Of a stretch of 28,923 bases of DNA, positions 9,300 through 17,489 are shown in pieces; position 1 is the first letter of the stretch, and every line of letters begins with the position of its first letter. The position numbers and the translations under genes are program-made. The notes beneath the pieces were generated by a model. That model was not told the origin of the DNA, made no database searches, and saw only the letters and a program-made list of their open reading frames with translations. Source of the DNA: a virus; IMG/VR virus record IMGVR_UViG_3300031746_000126, positions 1 to 28,923 of that record; one strand, 5' to 3'.

Positions 9300-9474
9300 G
9301 GACAGCGAGGGGTTGCTCACGTCCTACGGGATGGACATCGCCCACCGTTACGCCCAGGCCTGGGCCGAGAGGGGCACGCGTGATCTCGCGATCGAACGTG
9401 AGTATCCCGAGCTGGCTGGGCTGTTCTGGGACATCCGGGTCGATCCAGCGTTGGCTCGCGCGCATGCAGCATGA
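9253..9474 (+). CDS. Hypothetical small protein overlapping the previous gene
   Basis: This 73-residue protein uses the ATG at 9253, which has GGAGG at 9241-9245 with good spacing. The frame extends upstream to a TTG at 9235, but that start lacks a comparable RBS. It overlaps the preceding gene by 47 nt. The sequence is mostly helical and charged (MDIAHRYAQAWAERGTRDLAIEREYPEL) with no known motif. It ends 12 nt before the 181-bp tandem repeat. The strong RBS inside the upstream gene argues that it is translated. The function is unknown. Confidence 0.6.
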   Translation: MKYVMPLKKAQEKPTEDSEGLLTSYGMDIAHRYAQAWAERGTRDLAIEREYPELAGLFWDIRVDPALARAHAA

Positions 9475-9486
9475 ATTTGCAGAGTT

Positions 9487-9848
9487 CGAGATGCACGGTG
9501 CGGTATGTTGTTCTGGAACGCGTGTTCCCGGGAGCGTAAAGTTTCTAGGTACGACGTGTCCAGCGACTCACGTGATCGGTTGCAGCCAGGGGTATTTTAG
9601 TCATCGGGGTAAACTGCTTGGGAGCTAACTCCATGATGTCACTTCCTAAATTCTATTTTCTGGAACCCGAGATGCACGGTGCGGTATGTTGTTCTGGAAC
9701 GCGTGTTCCCGGGAGCGTAAAGTTTCTAGGTACGACGTGTCCAGCGGCTCACGTGATCGGTTGCAGCCAGGGGTATTTTAGTCATCGGGGTAAACTGCTT
9801 GGGAGCTAACTCCATGATGTCACTTCCTAAATTCTATTTTCTGGAACC
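9487..9848 (+). repeat. Two 181-bp direct tandem repeats ahead of the giant gene
   Basis: Copy 1 (9487-9667) and copy 2 (9668-9848) are head to tail and, by eye, differ at one base (A at 9566, G at 9747). The 4 bases after copy 2 repeat again (CGAG, 9849-9852). Each unit holds a GGAACGCGTGTTCC hairpin (9515-9528 and 9696-9709), two copies of the iterated TTCTGGAA word, a GGGAG ribosome-binding site and an ATGATG start followed by the first ~11 codons of the giant gene. The element therefore duplicates the leader and translation start. The single difference argues against a pure assembly artefact but does not exclude a recent duplication. Confidence 0.95.
9633..9809 (+). CDS. Possible 58-residue leader ORF created by the tandem duplication
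   Basis: The first repeat copy carries the same GGGAG and ATGATG start as the giant gene. Reading from 9633 gives the same first residues (MMSLPKFYFLEPE), then runs through the second copy's leader and stops at a TAA (9807-9809), 4 nt before the true ATG at 9814. It could be a by-product of the duplication or a translated leader peptide coupled to the downstream start. No conserved domain is visible, and its composition (CCSGTRVPG) looks like translated non-coding DNA. Confidence 0.25.
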   Translation: MMSLPKFYFLEPEMHGAVCCSGTRVPGSVKFLGTTCPAAHVIGCSQGYFSHRGKLLGS

Positions 9849-12800
9849 CGAGCCGCTGATCAAGGCCATGGTCAAGACCGCGAAAGTGCACATCAATCTG
9901 GGGTCTTGGCAAGGTTTGTCGATCATCGCCATCGGTCCACGGAACGGCAAGATCGTGGGCTACGGATCCGCCGGCAAGCCCATCTACGCCGGCAGCGCCG
10001 CGGCGCAGAAGCTGGTCGATATCCTTCAGGCGAAACACACCTACACTCCCGCGCAACAAGATGTGGCCTTGGTGAAGTGGCTGATGGAGCTGGGGCTGAA
10101 GGGCGCGGTCGATGCCCAGCACGTGCACCTGAGCAAGGAAGGCGCACAGCTGCTCCAGGAATCGTTTTCTGTGGCCCCCCAGGCTCTTGGCGGGGGGAAG
10201 TGGGCGGTGAGTAAGGCTCTGCTGCTCCCCCATCTGGGAGAGCCCCTGAAGCCCTCTGAAGAGGATCACACCGGGTGGGCGGCGGAGATGGCCAGCGGGC
10301 AGTATGGGGACGGGTCGTTTCCTCCGATGTCCGAGTTGACTGAGCTTCCGGCTGGGAAGTTCGCGGGGTCTCACGGCAACCTGTTATTTGTAGACAAGGG
10401 TGGGCACAAGTGGGTTTTCAAGGCCTCCAACCCTACCATCGCCCGCGCTGAAGAGGCCGCTTGTCGGTTGGGTCGTCTGCTTCTGGGGGACTTGATTCCG
10501 GCGGTCAAGTACGTGGAAGTCAAAGGGAAGGGTGGAGCGCTCATCCAGATTCTGGAAGGGAAGACCTGGCAGGAGAGTTCCAGCCAGCACTCTGACCCCC
10601 AGATAGAAAACTTGAAGAAGTACAAAGAGTTGATCATCAAGCACCAGGTAGTTGACTGGCTTGTTTCCAACCATGACTCGCATGCTGGGAATTTCTTGAG
10701 CCAGGGTGACCAGTTGGCGGCGATTGACAAGGGGCAGAGCTGGAAATTCCTGGGCAAGGACAAGCTGGAGGCGGACTACTCCCCTAACCCTAGCCACCCG
10801 ATATATAACAAGTTTTGGGAAAATATTTCCGAGGGGGTGATCGATCCGGAGGGCCTCATCGAGGCGGTGGCCGTGGTGGTGAACCGTGCGGACCAGATAT
10901 CTCCTGAACAATTTCAACTGATTGTTGCTCCTTACGTGTCAACGGCCTCTGGTTGGACGCATGCGGACCCGAAAGTGCAGCTCCAGGAAATGCTCTCACG
11001 CCTTCAGAATTTGCGCTCGGATTTTGAGGGGTTCCTGAGCAAGGAGCTGGGGAAGAAAGTGGTGCTGCCGAAACCCGAGACGGTCCAGGTGGCCTGGGAG
11101 GTAGCACCCGGGGAGAAGCCAGCGGCTCCGGCGGTGAAGAAGCTCCCGATCAAATTGGAGATCCCTCTCGCCCCGGCGGCCCCGGTTATTCCAGATTCTC
11201 CGGCAAAACTCAAAGAAGTCGAGACCGTGCCGGTTACGGCGGAGAAGCCGGCGGCCGGTTGGCCGTTGACCAAGAAGGGACCGAAAGGCGCCGGTGTAAC
11301 CATCCACACCCCGGGGTTCATCCCGGCGAGCTGGTGGCCGCCAGGGATCCCGGCTCCGGGGTTGAAGCTGTCGGTGGAGTACAAGGGGAAAACCCACTCG
11401 TTGGAGGTCAAGGAGCATTGGGAAGGGAAAAAGCCTACGTTTTTGGTGACTTACCCGGATGGTGGCGTAGCGGCTTTTCCTTCGCTCAACGCGGCTGGCG
11501 ATAGCCTGTACCTGTTCAACCAGGGTCTGCCACTCACGCTGAGCGCGACCGAGAAGAAAGCCAAGGGCATCTCCCTGGGCTCGAAGGTTTTCCAGCTCAA
11601 GCTCTTCGAGAAGGAGCTGTCCGAGGCCTCTGGGAAGCAGGACGAGCCTGTTCCGGTGGCGGTGGCGACTCCCGTGCAGCTCGAAGAGCAGAAGGTCATC
11701 GAGCCCGAGCAACCGAAGGCCACGGCGTTCCAGTTGCTTGCCAAGGCGCACCCGGAGAACGCGGTGCTTTCGATGTACGATCCGGCGTTGCCGCAGGAGG
11801 TGAAGGAATTCCTGTTGGCCAATTCTGGGGGGAACCAGCTGAGCCCAGACTGGGATCTAGCCATGACCCCGGGTCAGGTAGCGGTGGCCAAGCACGACTT
11901 CTTTGGTGGGCCGGTGATCTTGGCGGCGAAGCTCTCCAAAGAGGGCAAGCCCGAGTTGTGGGGTTGGTGGGAGGACGCAGCAAAAGGCCAGGTGGTGGAG
12001 AGGTGGGGCGGCAGCACGGCGAAGGTGATGCTAGAGGCCGTGGGGTTGAAGAACAATGCGGCTCTCGCCGAGGCCAAGAAGGGCTATGAGCAGGCGGTCG
12101 CGCTGGAGCTGAAGAGCAAGGCCCCGATCGGCCCCCCGCCAGCAGTCGAACTTCCAGAAAATGCGGTGGTGCCGCCATCGGCTCCCAAGTTCACCGAGGG
12201 CCCACTCTCCAAGGGCACGGTCATCAAGGTGAAGAAGAAGGTACCCGGCTACGATAAGAAGCAGGAGGTCACGCTCACCGTTCTCCAAAATGGACAGTTG
12301 CTGGTTGAGATCCCCGGGCAGACCGCGCAGACCTTCCAGACGCTGAGCGCCGCGTCTGATCATGTCTGGGTGGTCCAGAAAGGATTCACCGATGCCGCTG
12401 ACTACAAGGCCAAAAACAAAACCAACAAAGTGCCCTCCGGTGGAGGTTGGAAGTTTTGGGGCATCAGCCCAGCGGCGACTCCGGTGGTTCAAACAAGTGA
12501 ACCTGGTGTTGGAGGTGCTGTTGCTCCTGCTGTTGGCACTGCTCCTGTACCAGTTTCTGGAGAAGCCCCCGCACCTGCCCCGACTGGTACCGTAGAACCA
12601 AAGGGCGGGAAGTTTCCCACCGACCTGGAAGCGTTCTATCAGCTGCCCGTGGGTACGTCTGTCCAGACTAAATCGAGTTGGGGCGCGACGACCATCTACG
12701 TCAAAGAGTCCGATGACAAGTGGATGGTCACGTTCGAATCGGGTGAATCCCAGAACTACGATGATGTCCAAGCGCTGGGGTCGATCAACGGCGAGGCGCT

Positions 12801-15800
12801 CTACAATTGGAACTTGGGCTTGGGGCCTCTACCTGTTCCAGAAAAGGAGGAGGAGCAAACCTTCCTCCCAGCGCCGTTGCCTCCGCCGAGTCTGGAGCAG
12901 ATCAAGGCCTACCCGCTGGGCACCAAGGTTCATGTGAATGTGCATTCCCATCCTTCTTATGTGTATGTCAAGACAGCGGCGGGTTGGAGCAATTTAGAAT
13001 CGGGAAATACATACAAGGATCTGACGGTAGCCAATTCTTGGAAACAGCCGTTCAATGAGATCACCAAGATCGAAGTTCCAGAAAAAGAGGAGAAGCCCGG
13101 TGAGGGGGGGCTCCAAGCCCAGCTAGAGCTGCTGATAAAAACCGGAGACTTCGCGTTTTTGCCGAAGAACACGGTTATCCAAAGCGAGTCCAAGAGTGGG
13201 GCGATCCAGTATAAATACGTCAAGGAGTCCGACAATTTCTGGAAGACGTATTCAGACGGAATCAATGTGGGATCGTTCAGTAGCTACGTGGTGGCTACTG
13301 AGTTGAAGGACGAAGTCATTACGAGTTGGAAGAAGCCTGGAGGGGCGGCGTTTACTCCAGAGACTGAATCCACCCCAGCCGAGGAAGTGCCCCCGGAAGT
13401 ACCTTCGGTCGGCAATCAGGTGGAGCTGGTCAACCAGATCAAGGCCTCGGCGAAGTTGGCGGGCATTTCTGGATTCGAGGACATCATCAAGGCGCTCATT
13501 GCATTGCCGCCGGGGATCGTGCTCAAGACTGAGGGCACGATGGGCCAGGAGTACCAGTACCAGAAGCAAGCCGATGGGTCCTGGGCTACGATATCCGGAG
13601 GGCTGAACCTGGTGACGGGGATCCCGCCGGGCTCATTGGCAGTTGATCTGAAGCATGAAATTATCACGGCGTTTACCCCTGCTGGTCAGCCAGTCGTTCC
13701 AGAAAAAGATAAGGCCGCCAAGGGGGCTCCGCCGTTGCTGATGAAACCGGTAGCGGACTTTCCGAAGGATGATCTGGGTACTTTCAAGAAATTGCCTATT
13801 GGAACTTCGGTGGTATCTACCACTTCGATTGGGCATACGTGGACGCATACCAAGGTCGAGGAGAATTCCTGGGAAGCCAAAAGCTCCGAGACGGGTATTG
13901 CATACCCAGCGATTCCTGATCAAGTCGTGTTCACGGACATGGCTACTGAAACGGTGGTCACGTTCGGGGTGCCGGATGCGCAAAGTATCCCAGCTACTTG
14001 GGAGGAGTTTGATAATCTTGCGTGGGGCAAGATGACCGCTGGCCCAGTACACAAGACCATTTCCGACTATGCTCAGTACCTGAATAGCCCCGCCGGGTTC
14101 AGCGCGATCCCGGTAGGCACGGTGATCAACACCGAGCATAAGACGGGGAACACCTACGAGTACACCAAGCTTGCGCCGGATGCGTGGGAAATAGTTAGCG
14201 GCGGAGGGCATAAATACGCCTACCACGATTCAAAAGCGCTCTCTGATATTCAGAACGAAACCATCCTGGGTTGGAAGCAATCGATGGAGGCTCCAGGGCT
14301 TCTCAAGCCGGTCGAGCAGATGACCCCGGCCGAGAAGATGACCAAGGTCAAAGTCAACATGCCGTTCAAGCAGGCGCTGAAGGTACATCCTGGGCTGCAA
14401 GAGGGCAAGCTCAAGATCAAGAAGGCCAAGGGCAGTGGGATGTACATCTGCCTGGACGGTGTCCCGGGGGCCAGCACCAAGCTCTACACCGCGCTCCAGG
14501 ATCTCGGGATGACCCACGTCATCAAGAACACCGGTGGCATTCCCAAGATCAACGCCCAGGGCGCCTTCGTCACGGTTGACGGTTTTGTGCTCGACCAGGA
14601 AGTGACCGTCGAGACCACTGCGCTCGACGCTTCCAGCGAGCAGCACGCACCCAGCGATCCCAACTGGCAGACCATGCCCAAGGCCAAGGCCAAGCCGAAG
14701 AAGAGCAAGGCCCAGAAAGAGGCTGAGCAGAAGTCCAAGGAGCTGCAAGCCAAGGCCGCCGAGATAAAGGCCTGGGGGGAGCAGCATCCTCCGGTGACCG
14801 ACAAGACCGAGTTGCAGGTGCTCGCCGCTCTCCAGGGCGCGTTCGACAAGTACGAGATACCGGTCGGGGCGATTGCGCGCATGGACGGCGACCAGGTGAT
14901 CTTGGGCCACAAGACCCACCAGGCCCAGCTCGACAAGCTCGTTGTCGACCTAGCTGACAAGGCGGGATTCATTTACGAGACGGTTTCAACTCCATGGGGG
15001 GATGCGTTCAAGCTGAGCATCCAGAAGGTCAAGGAGGGGGTGGAGCAGGCGACCGGGATGGTCATCGGGGGCATGATCTCCGGACCTGACGGCAAGGAGT
15101 ACCCGGCCGGCACCACTTTCCAGAAAAAGGTCGTCGAGACCACGGTAGAGCAACTCCTGCCTGGGGAGCCCGGCTTCTACAAGATCAAGGAGCACAAGAA
15201 CGAGCCGCTGGTGCTCGCGCTGATCAAGATTGCTGGAAACGGTGAAGAGCAAATAGCGCAGATGAAGGCGATGATCGAGAAGTACGAACTGAAGGGGCCC
15301 TTTCCGGAACCGAAGGTGACGGACAACTCGACCATCCATTCGGTCTATAAAACTTCGCTCCAGAAAGTTTGGAAGACCGAAGAGACCTACGAGTCGACCA
15401 TCCCCAAACAGCTTCCCGATTTTGTGCAGGGGTCATTGCCGTACAGCGAAGCGGCGGGTCTCTGGGAAGAGGTTGGGGACGGCTCAGCTGATCTACACAA
15501 CATCGACGGGGTGAAGTCTTCATTGTTTGGCGCGGTGCTGAGAATCGGGGCCCCAGGGGAGCTTCGCGATTTTTGCATCCGCTACCGTAAGGTCAAAGAC
15601 GCCAGCGGAAAACTACATCATGAGTTCACCGGGGATCTGGTGTCGATCAGCGGGACTACCACAAAGCTGAAAACAGGGACGGTGAAGTTTGGTGCTACCC
15701 TGGGAAAGACGATAAGCGGATTAGGGGGAACAGCGTCAAAAGTGCTGGATTACGATCCGGACACGGGGATCCACACTGAGTCGTCCCCGGTTCTGGAAGA

Positions 15801-16818
15801 CGGCCCAAACCCCTTGGGGTGGGTGGGGCTCACTGACAACGGCAGTTCGATTGCGGTGATCCCACCCAGCACGTCACAGGACACGTTCAAAAACACGTTT
15901 CGGGTGCGCATCCCTGTAGGGCTAGATCCAGTGGCTGAACTACGCGAGGCGTTCCAGAAAATGGGAAAGGACCCAGACAAGGTGCTTGCGCCCCTCAATG
16001 CGGACAGTGACCGCATCTGCAAGAAGTCGATGCTGGTGCGCGGGATGATGGGCGCCGCGGGTTGGAATGAGGATAGCTTCGCTCCAGCTTTGATGCACAA
16101 CGAACCTTGGTTGGACGAGAAACTCGGAAAGCTCGGTGCCAAGACGCAGGTCAAAAGTCTACGGGTAATGAAGACCTTCGATAACCAGGTGACGGTGGTA
16201 GCGGATGACGCGGAGAAGTTCAAGAGTTGGGACTTCGCCTACGTCGGATCGAAGGCGTTCGCTACTACGCTCCAGCTACTCCAGGGATCGGGGTGGTCGA
16301 GTCGACGCAATCGGTTGATGCACGGGATCTGGAACGGCGGGCAATCGGCATCCACGGACTTCAAAACTGGGGGATCCAAGGGTACGTTCTTTCGTATTGC
16401 CGGCGGAACCGCGCCCATGAGCAACTCCTACGAGTGCCAGATCATCGTCCACCCGCGGGTATTTCAGCGGACCGATTGGTGGCGCTACAACACCGATGGG
16501 TATGGTAATACCTCTTCGCACGCCCATCACGGGGGCGGGATATCGGCGTCTCCGACGCGCAATATCAGCAAACTCAACAGCACCAACGAAATACTCTTCG
16601 AGGGTGGCGTGGCTGCGCAGGATATCGTGGCGGTAGTGGTCAATTACGAAGACAACCGGGATAAGATGATCGCTGCGCTGAAAAAAGCAGGAATGACTGA
16701 ACTGAATGGCAAGCCGGTGGAGGAGGTGATCATCCTCCCCACCCATAAGGGCCACTATGCTTATGGGGATTCCACCGCATTCGCCAAACTGCTGGGGCTC
16801 AAGAAAGACGGGGAGTAG
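9814..16818 (+). CDS. Giant polyvalent protein: PI3K/HipA-like kinase, repeat array, ART-like C-terminus
   Basis: This is a 2,334-residue protein starting at ATG 9814, with GGGAG 8 nt upstream. A TTG at 9799 is in frame but lies on the RBS side. Residues 41-46 are GPRNGK, a variant of the shared signature. Residues ~170-400 look like a PI3/4-kinase or HipA-like kinase: lysine K203 in KWVFK, a catalytic loop with N286, D288, H290 and N293, and D305-K-G307 as the metal-binding motif. Two segments (~513-575 and ~798-890) resemble each other, and the second ends GGWKFW, like RAMA-type domains. Six repeats with an lPvGT core occupy ~937-1493, separated by Pro/Glu linkers such as VPEKEEE. A Lys/Ala-rich helix follows (~1623-1656). 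The C-terminus has GTFFRIAGG (~2190) and NEILFEGG (~2259), which suggest an ADP-ribosyltransferase fold (weaker call). It is probably packaged in the virion. Confidence 0.88.
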   Translation: MMSLPKFYFLEPEPLIKAMVKTAKVHINLGSWQGLSIIAIGPRNGKIVGYGSAGKPIYAGSAAAQKLVDILQAKHTYTPAQQDVALVKWLMELGLKGAVDAQHVHLSKEGAQLLQESFSVAPQALGGGKWAVSKALLLPHLGEPLKPSEEDHTGWAAEMASGQYGDGSFPPMSELTELPAGKFAGSHGNLLFVDKGGHKWVFKASNPTIARAEEAACRLGRLLLGDLIPAVKYVEVKGKGGALIQILEGKTWQESSSQHSDPQIENLKKYKELIIKHQVVDWLVSNHDSHAGNFLSQGDQLAAIDKGQSWKFLGKDKLEADYSPNPSHPIYNKFWENISEGVIDPEGLIEAVAVVVNRADQISPEQFQLIVAPYVSTASGWTHADPKVQLQEMLSRLQNLRSDFEGFLSKELGKKVVLPKPETVQVAWEVAPGEKPAAPAVKKLPIKLEIPLAPAAPVIPDSPAKLKEVETVPVTAEKPAAGWPLTKKGPKGAGVTIHTPGFIPASWWPPGIPAPGLKLSVEYKGKTHSLEVKEHWEGKKPTFLVTYPDGGVAAFPSLNAAGDSLYLFNQGLPLTLSATEKKAKGISLGSKVFQLKLFEKELSEASGKQDEPVPVAVATPVQLEEQKVIEPEQPKATAFQLLAKAHPENAVLSMYDPALPQEVKEFLLANSGGNQLSPDWDLAMTPGQVAVAKHDFFGGPVILAAKLSKEGKPELWGWWEDAAKGQVVERWGGSTAKVMLEAVGLKNNAALAEAKKGYEQAVALELKSKAPIGPPPAVELPENAVVPPSAPKFTEGPLSKGTVIKVKKKVPGYDKKQEVTLTVLQNGQLLVEIPGQTAQTFQTLSAASDHVWVVQKGFTDAADYKAKNKTNKVPSGGGWKFWGISPAATPVVQTSEPGVGGAVAPAVGTAPVPVSGEAPAPAPTGTVEPKGGKFPTDLEAFYQLPVGTSVQTKSSWGATTIYVKESDDKWMVTFESGESQNYDDVQALGSINGEALYNWNLGLGPLPVPEKEEEQTFLPAPLPPPSLEQIKAYPLGTKVHVNVHSHPSYVYVKTAAGWSNLESGNTYKDLTVANSWKQPFNEITKIEVPEKEEKPGEGGLQAQLELLIKTGDFAFLPKNTVIQSESKSGAIQYKYVKESDNFWKTYSDGINVGSFSSYVVATELKDEVITSWKKPGGAAFTPETESTPAEEVPPEVPSVGNQVELVNQIKASAKLAGISGFEDIIKALIALPPGIVLKTEGTMGQEYQYQKQADGSWATISGGLNLVTGIPPGSLAVDLKHEIITAFTPAGQPVVPEKDKAAKGAPPLLMKPVADFPKDDLGTFKKLPIGTSVVSTTSIGHTWTHTKVEENSWEAKSSETGIAYPAIPDQVVFTDMATETVVTFGVPDAQSIPATWEEFDNLAWGKMTAGPVHKTISDYAQYLNSPAGFSAIPVGTVINTEHKTGNTYEYTKLAPDAWEIVSGGGHKYAYHDSKALSDIQNETILGWKQSMEAPGLLKPVEQMTPAEKMTKVKVNMPFKQALKVHPGLQEGKLKIKKAKGSGMYICLDGVPGASTKLYTALQDLGMTHVIKNTGGIPKINAQGAFVTVDGFVLDQEVTVETTALDASSEQHAPSDPNWQTMPKAKAKPKKSKAQKEAEQKSKELQAKAAEIKAWGEQHPPVTDKTELQVLAALQGAFDKYEIPVGAIARMDGDQVILGHKTHQAQLDKLVVDLADKAGFIYETVSTPWGDAFKLSIQKVKEGVEQATGMVIGGMISGPDGKEYPAGTTFQKKVVETTVEQLLPGEPGFYKIKEHKNEPLVLALIKIAGNGEEQIAQMKAMIEKYELKGPFPEPKVTDNSTIHSVYKTSLQKVWKTEETYESTIPKQLPDFVQGSLPYSEAAGLWEEVGDGSADLHNIDGVKSSLFGAVLRIGAPGELRDFCIRYRKVKDASGKLHHEFTGDLVSISGTTTKLKTGTVKFGATLGKTISGLGGTASKVLDYDPDTGIHTESSPVLEDGPNPLGWVGLTDNGSSIAVIPPSTSQDTFKNTFRVRIPVGLDPVAELREAFQKMGKDPDKVLAPLNADSDRICKKSMLVRGMMGAAGWNEDSFAPALMHNEPWLDEKLGKLGAKTQVKSLRVMKTFDNQVTVVADDAEKFKSWDFAYVGSKAFATTLQLLQGSGWSSRRNRLMHGIWNGGQSASTDFKTGGSKGTFFRIAGGTAPMSNSYECQIIVHPRVFQRTDWWRYNTDGYGNTSSHAHHGGGISASPTRNISKLNSTNEILFEGGVAAQDIVAVVVNYEDNRDKMIAALKKAGMTELNGKPVEEVIILPTHKGHYAYGDSTAFAKLLGLKKDGE
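12622..14290 (+). repeat. Six divergent ~65-residue repeats inside the giant gene
   Basis: Each repeat has the pattern [LIY]P.GT.v.......y.y.k...W....sG followed by a conserved end. The anchors are LPVGTS (~12643), YPLGTK (~12910), LPKNTV (~13159), LPPGIV (~13504), LPIGTS (~13792) and IPVGTV (~14107). Start-to-start spacing is about 83-115 residues because Pro/Glu linkers of different length separate them. The beta-rich pattern with an invariant Trp suggests small beta-sandwich or SH3-like units. Three of the linkers are encoded over TTCCAGAAA copies (VPEK). Confidence 0.8.
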
Positions 16819-16820
16819 CC

Positions 16821-17156
16821 ATGCGCACCGACATCGTCTACGAAGTGCACTGCGTATCGAATCCGGAGTTCCCTCTTGGGCGTATCGGTAGAATTTTTCC
16901 GCACCCAGGCGGGATACTGCTGGTTACCGATGGGGTGTCCCATTTTCTGGAAATCGAAGATCCTGACGAACAGTTGATCGACGCCGAGAAAGATGGTCAT
17001 CTGGAGATCAACACGCCCAAAGGACGGTTCATTTTGAACGCCATAGATCGAGAAGCGGCTGAGGAGCTATCCCCTTTCTATGACGGTGCTCCGGCTGAGG
17101 TGGCGAGCAATGAAGAAGCTCAGGGTATCTACCTAAAGATTTTAGGCCCACTATGA
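16821..17156 (+). CDS. Hypothetical 111-residue protein
   Basis: The ATG at 16821 follows the giant gene's stop by 2 nt, with GGGGAG just upstream inside the previous coding end. The sequence looks like a compact beta-rich fold (LGRIGRIFPHPGGILLVTDG), then an acidic helix and a C-terminal ILGPL. It has no cysteine cluster, signal peptide or membrane segment. The stop overlaps the next gene's ATG (ATGA at 17153-17156), so it is translationally coupled on both sides. The sequence HFLEIED is encoded across a TTTCTGGAA copy at 16944. I do not recognise a family; it could be a chaperone or partner of the giant protein. Confidence 0.75.
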   Translation: MRTDIVYEVHCVSNPEFPLGRIGRIFPHPGGILLVTDGVSHFLEIEDPDEQLIDAEKDGHLEINTPKGRFILNAIDREAAEELSPFYDGAPAEVASNEEAQGIYLKILGPL

Positions 17157-17359
17157 GATGCCCGCATTGCGATAACCATCTGCTCCAGAAATCTGGAAGT
17201 CGGGTGCGCGTACGCACTCAAGGACCCATTGAGTTCGACGGTGCGCGCTGCCGGGCGAAGTGCTACTGGTGCAGCGCGCCGGTTGACTTACCCCTCCAGA
17301 TCCAGGAAGGCGCCCCCATCGCTCGCGAGCAATTTCTCCTTTCACGCAAAAGAGATTGA
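17153..17359 (+). CDS. Small zinc-ribbon protein
   Basis: This 68-residue protein starts at the ATG that overlaps the preceding stop. It begins MRCPHC and has a second cysteine pair in CRAKCYWC, giving a CPxC...C(x2)C-type zinc ribbon, followed by SAPVDLPLQIQEG. Small zinc-ribbon proteins such as Mu Com regulate translation of phage genes, but the similarity here is only the cysteine pattern. A nucleic-acid-binding or virion zinc-ribbon role is inference. It is the last gene before the terminator at 17436. Confidence 0.7.
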   Translation: MRCPHCDNHLLQKSGSRVRVRTQGPIEFDGARCRAKCYWCSAPVDLPLQIQEGAPIAREQFLLSRKRD

Positions 17360-17383
17360 CAGAATTCCAGAATCGGATACGTT
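17356..17383 (+). promoter_or_regulatory. Weak candidate promoter ahead of the capsid operon
   Basis: A perfect TTGACA (17356-17361) is followed after 16 nt by TACGTT (17378-17383), which matches the sigma-70 -10 consensus at only 3 of 6 positions. A TTCCAGAA copy (17365-17372) lies in the spacer. If used, transcription would run into the terminator at 17436, so either read-through or antitermination would be needed. The evidence is thin. Confidence 0.2.
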
Positions 17384-17435
17384 GAAATCAATCAGAGATG
17401 CGCGGCGATAGGCCCGTTACGGTTGAGGCCGGTTG

Positions 17436-17477
17436 GGGCGGACGCTTTGTAGAACAAGCGGTCCGCCCTTATTTTTT
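17436..17477 (+). terminator. Rho-independent terminator between the polyvalent genes and the capsid operon
   Basis: The stem GGGCGGAC-GCTT (17436-17447) pairs with AAGCGGTCCGCCC (17456-17468), with one bulged base, an 8-nt loop and the T-rich tail TTATTTTTT (17469-17477). The RBS GGAG of the protease gene follows at once (17479-17482), so the terminator sits in the protease gene's leader. Confidence 0.85.
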
Positions 17478-17489
17478 GGAGTTTTCAGC

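Noticed and set aside
9380-9628. An 82-codon + strand frame
   Set aside because: It overlaps the small gene at 9253 and the repeat leader out of frame, has no RBS and no credible protein character.
9487-9848. CRISPR array or att-type repeat
   Set aside because: Only two long direct units without spacers, no cas genes and no integrase nearby. The unit spans a gene start, so a simple duplication explains it better.
17433-17489. Upstream extension of the prohead protease start
   Set aside because: The added 19 codons read through the terminator stem and T-tract, while the ATG at 17490 has its own RBS.
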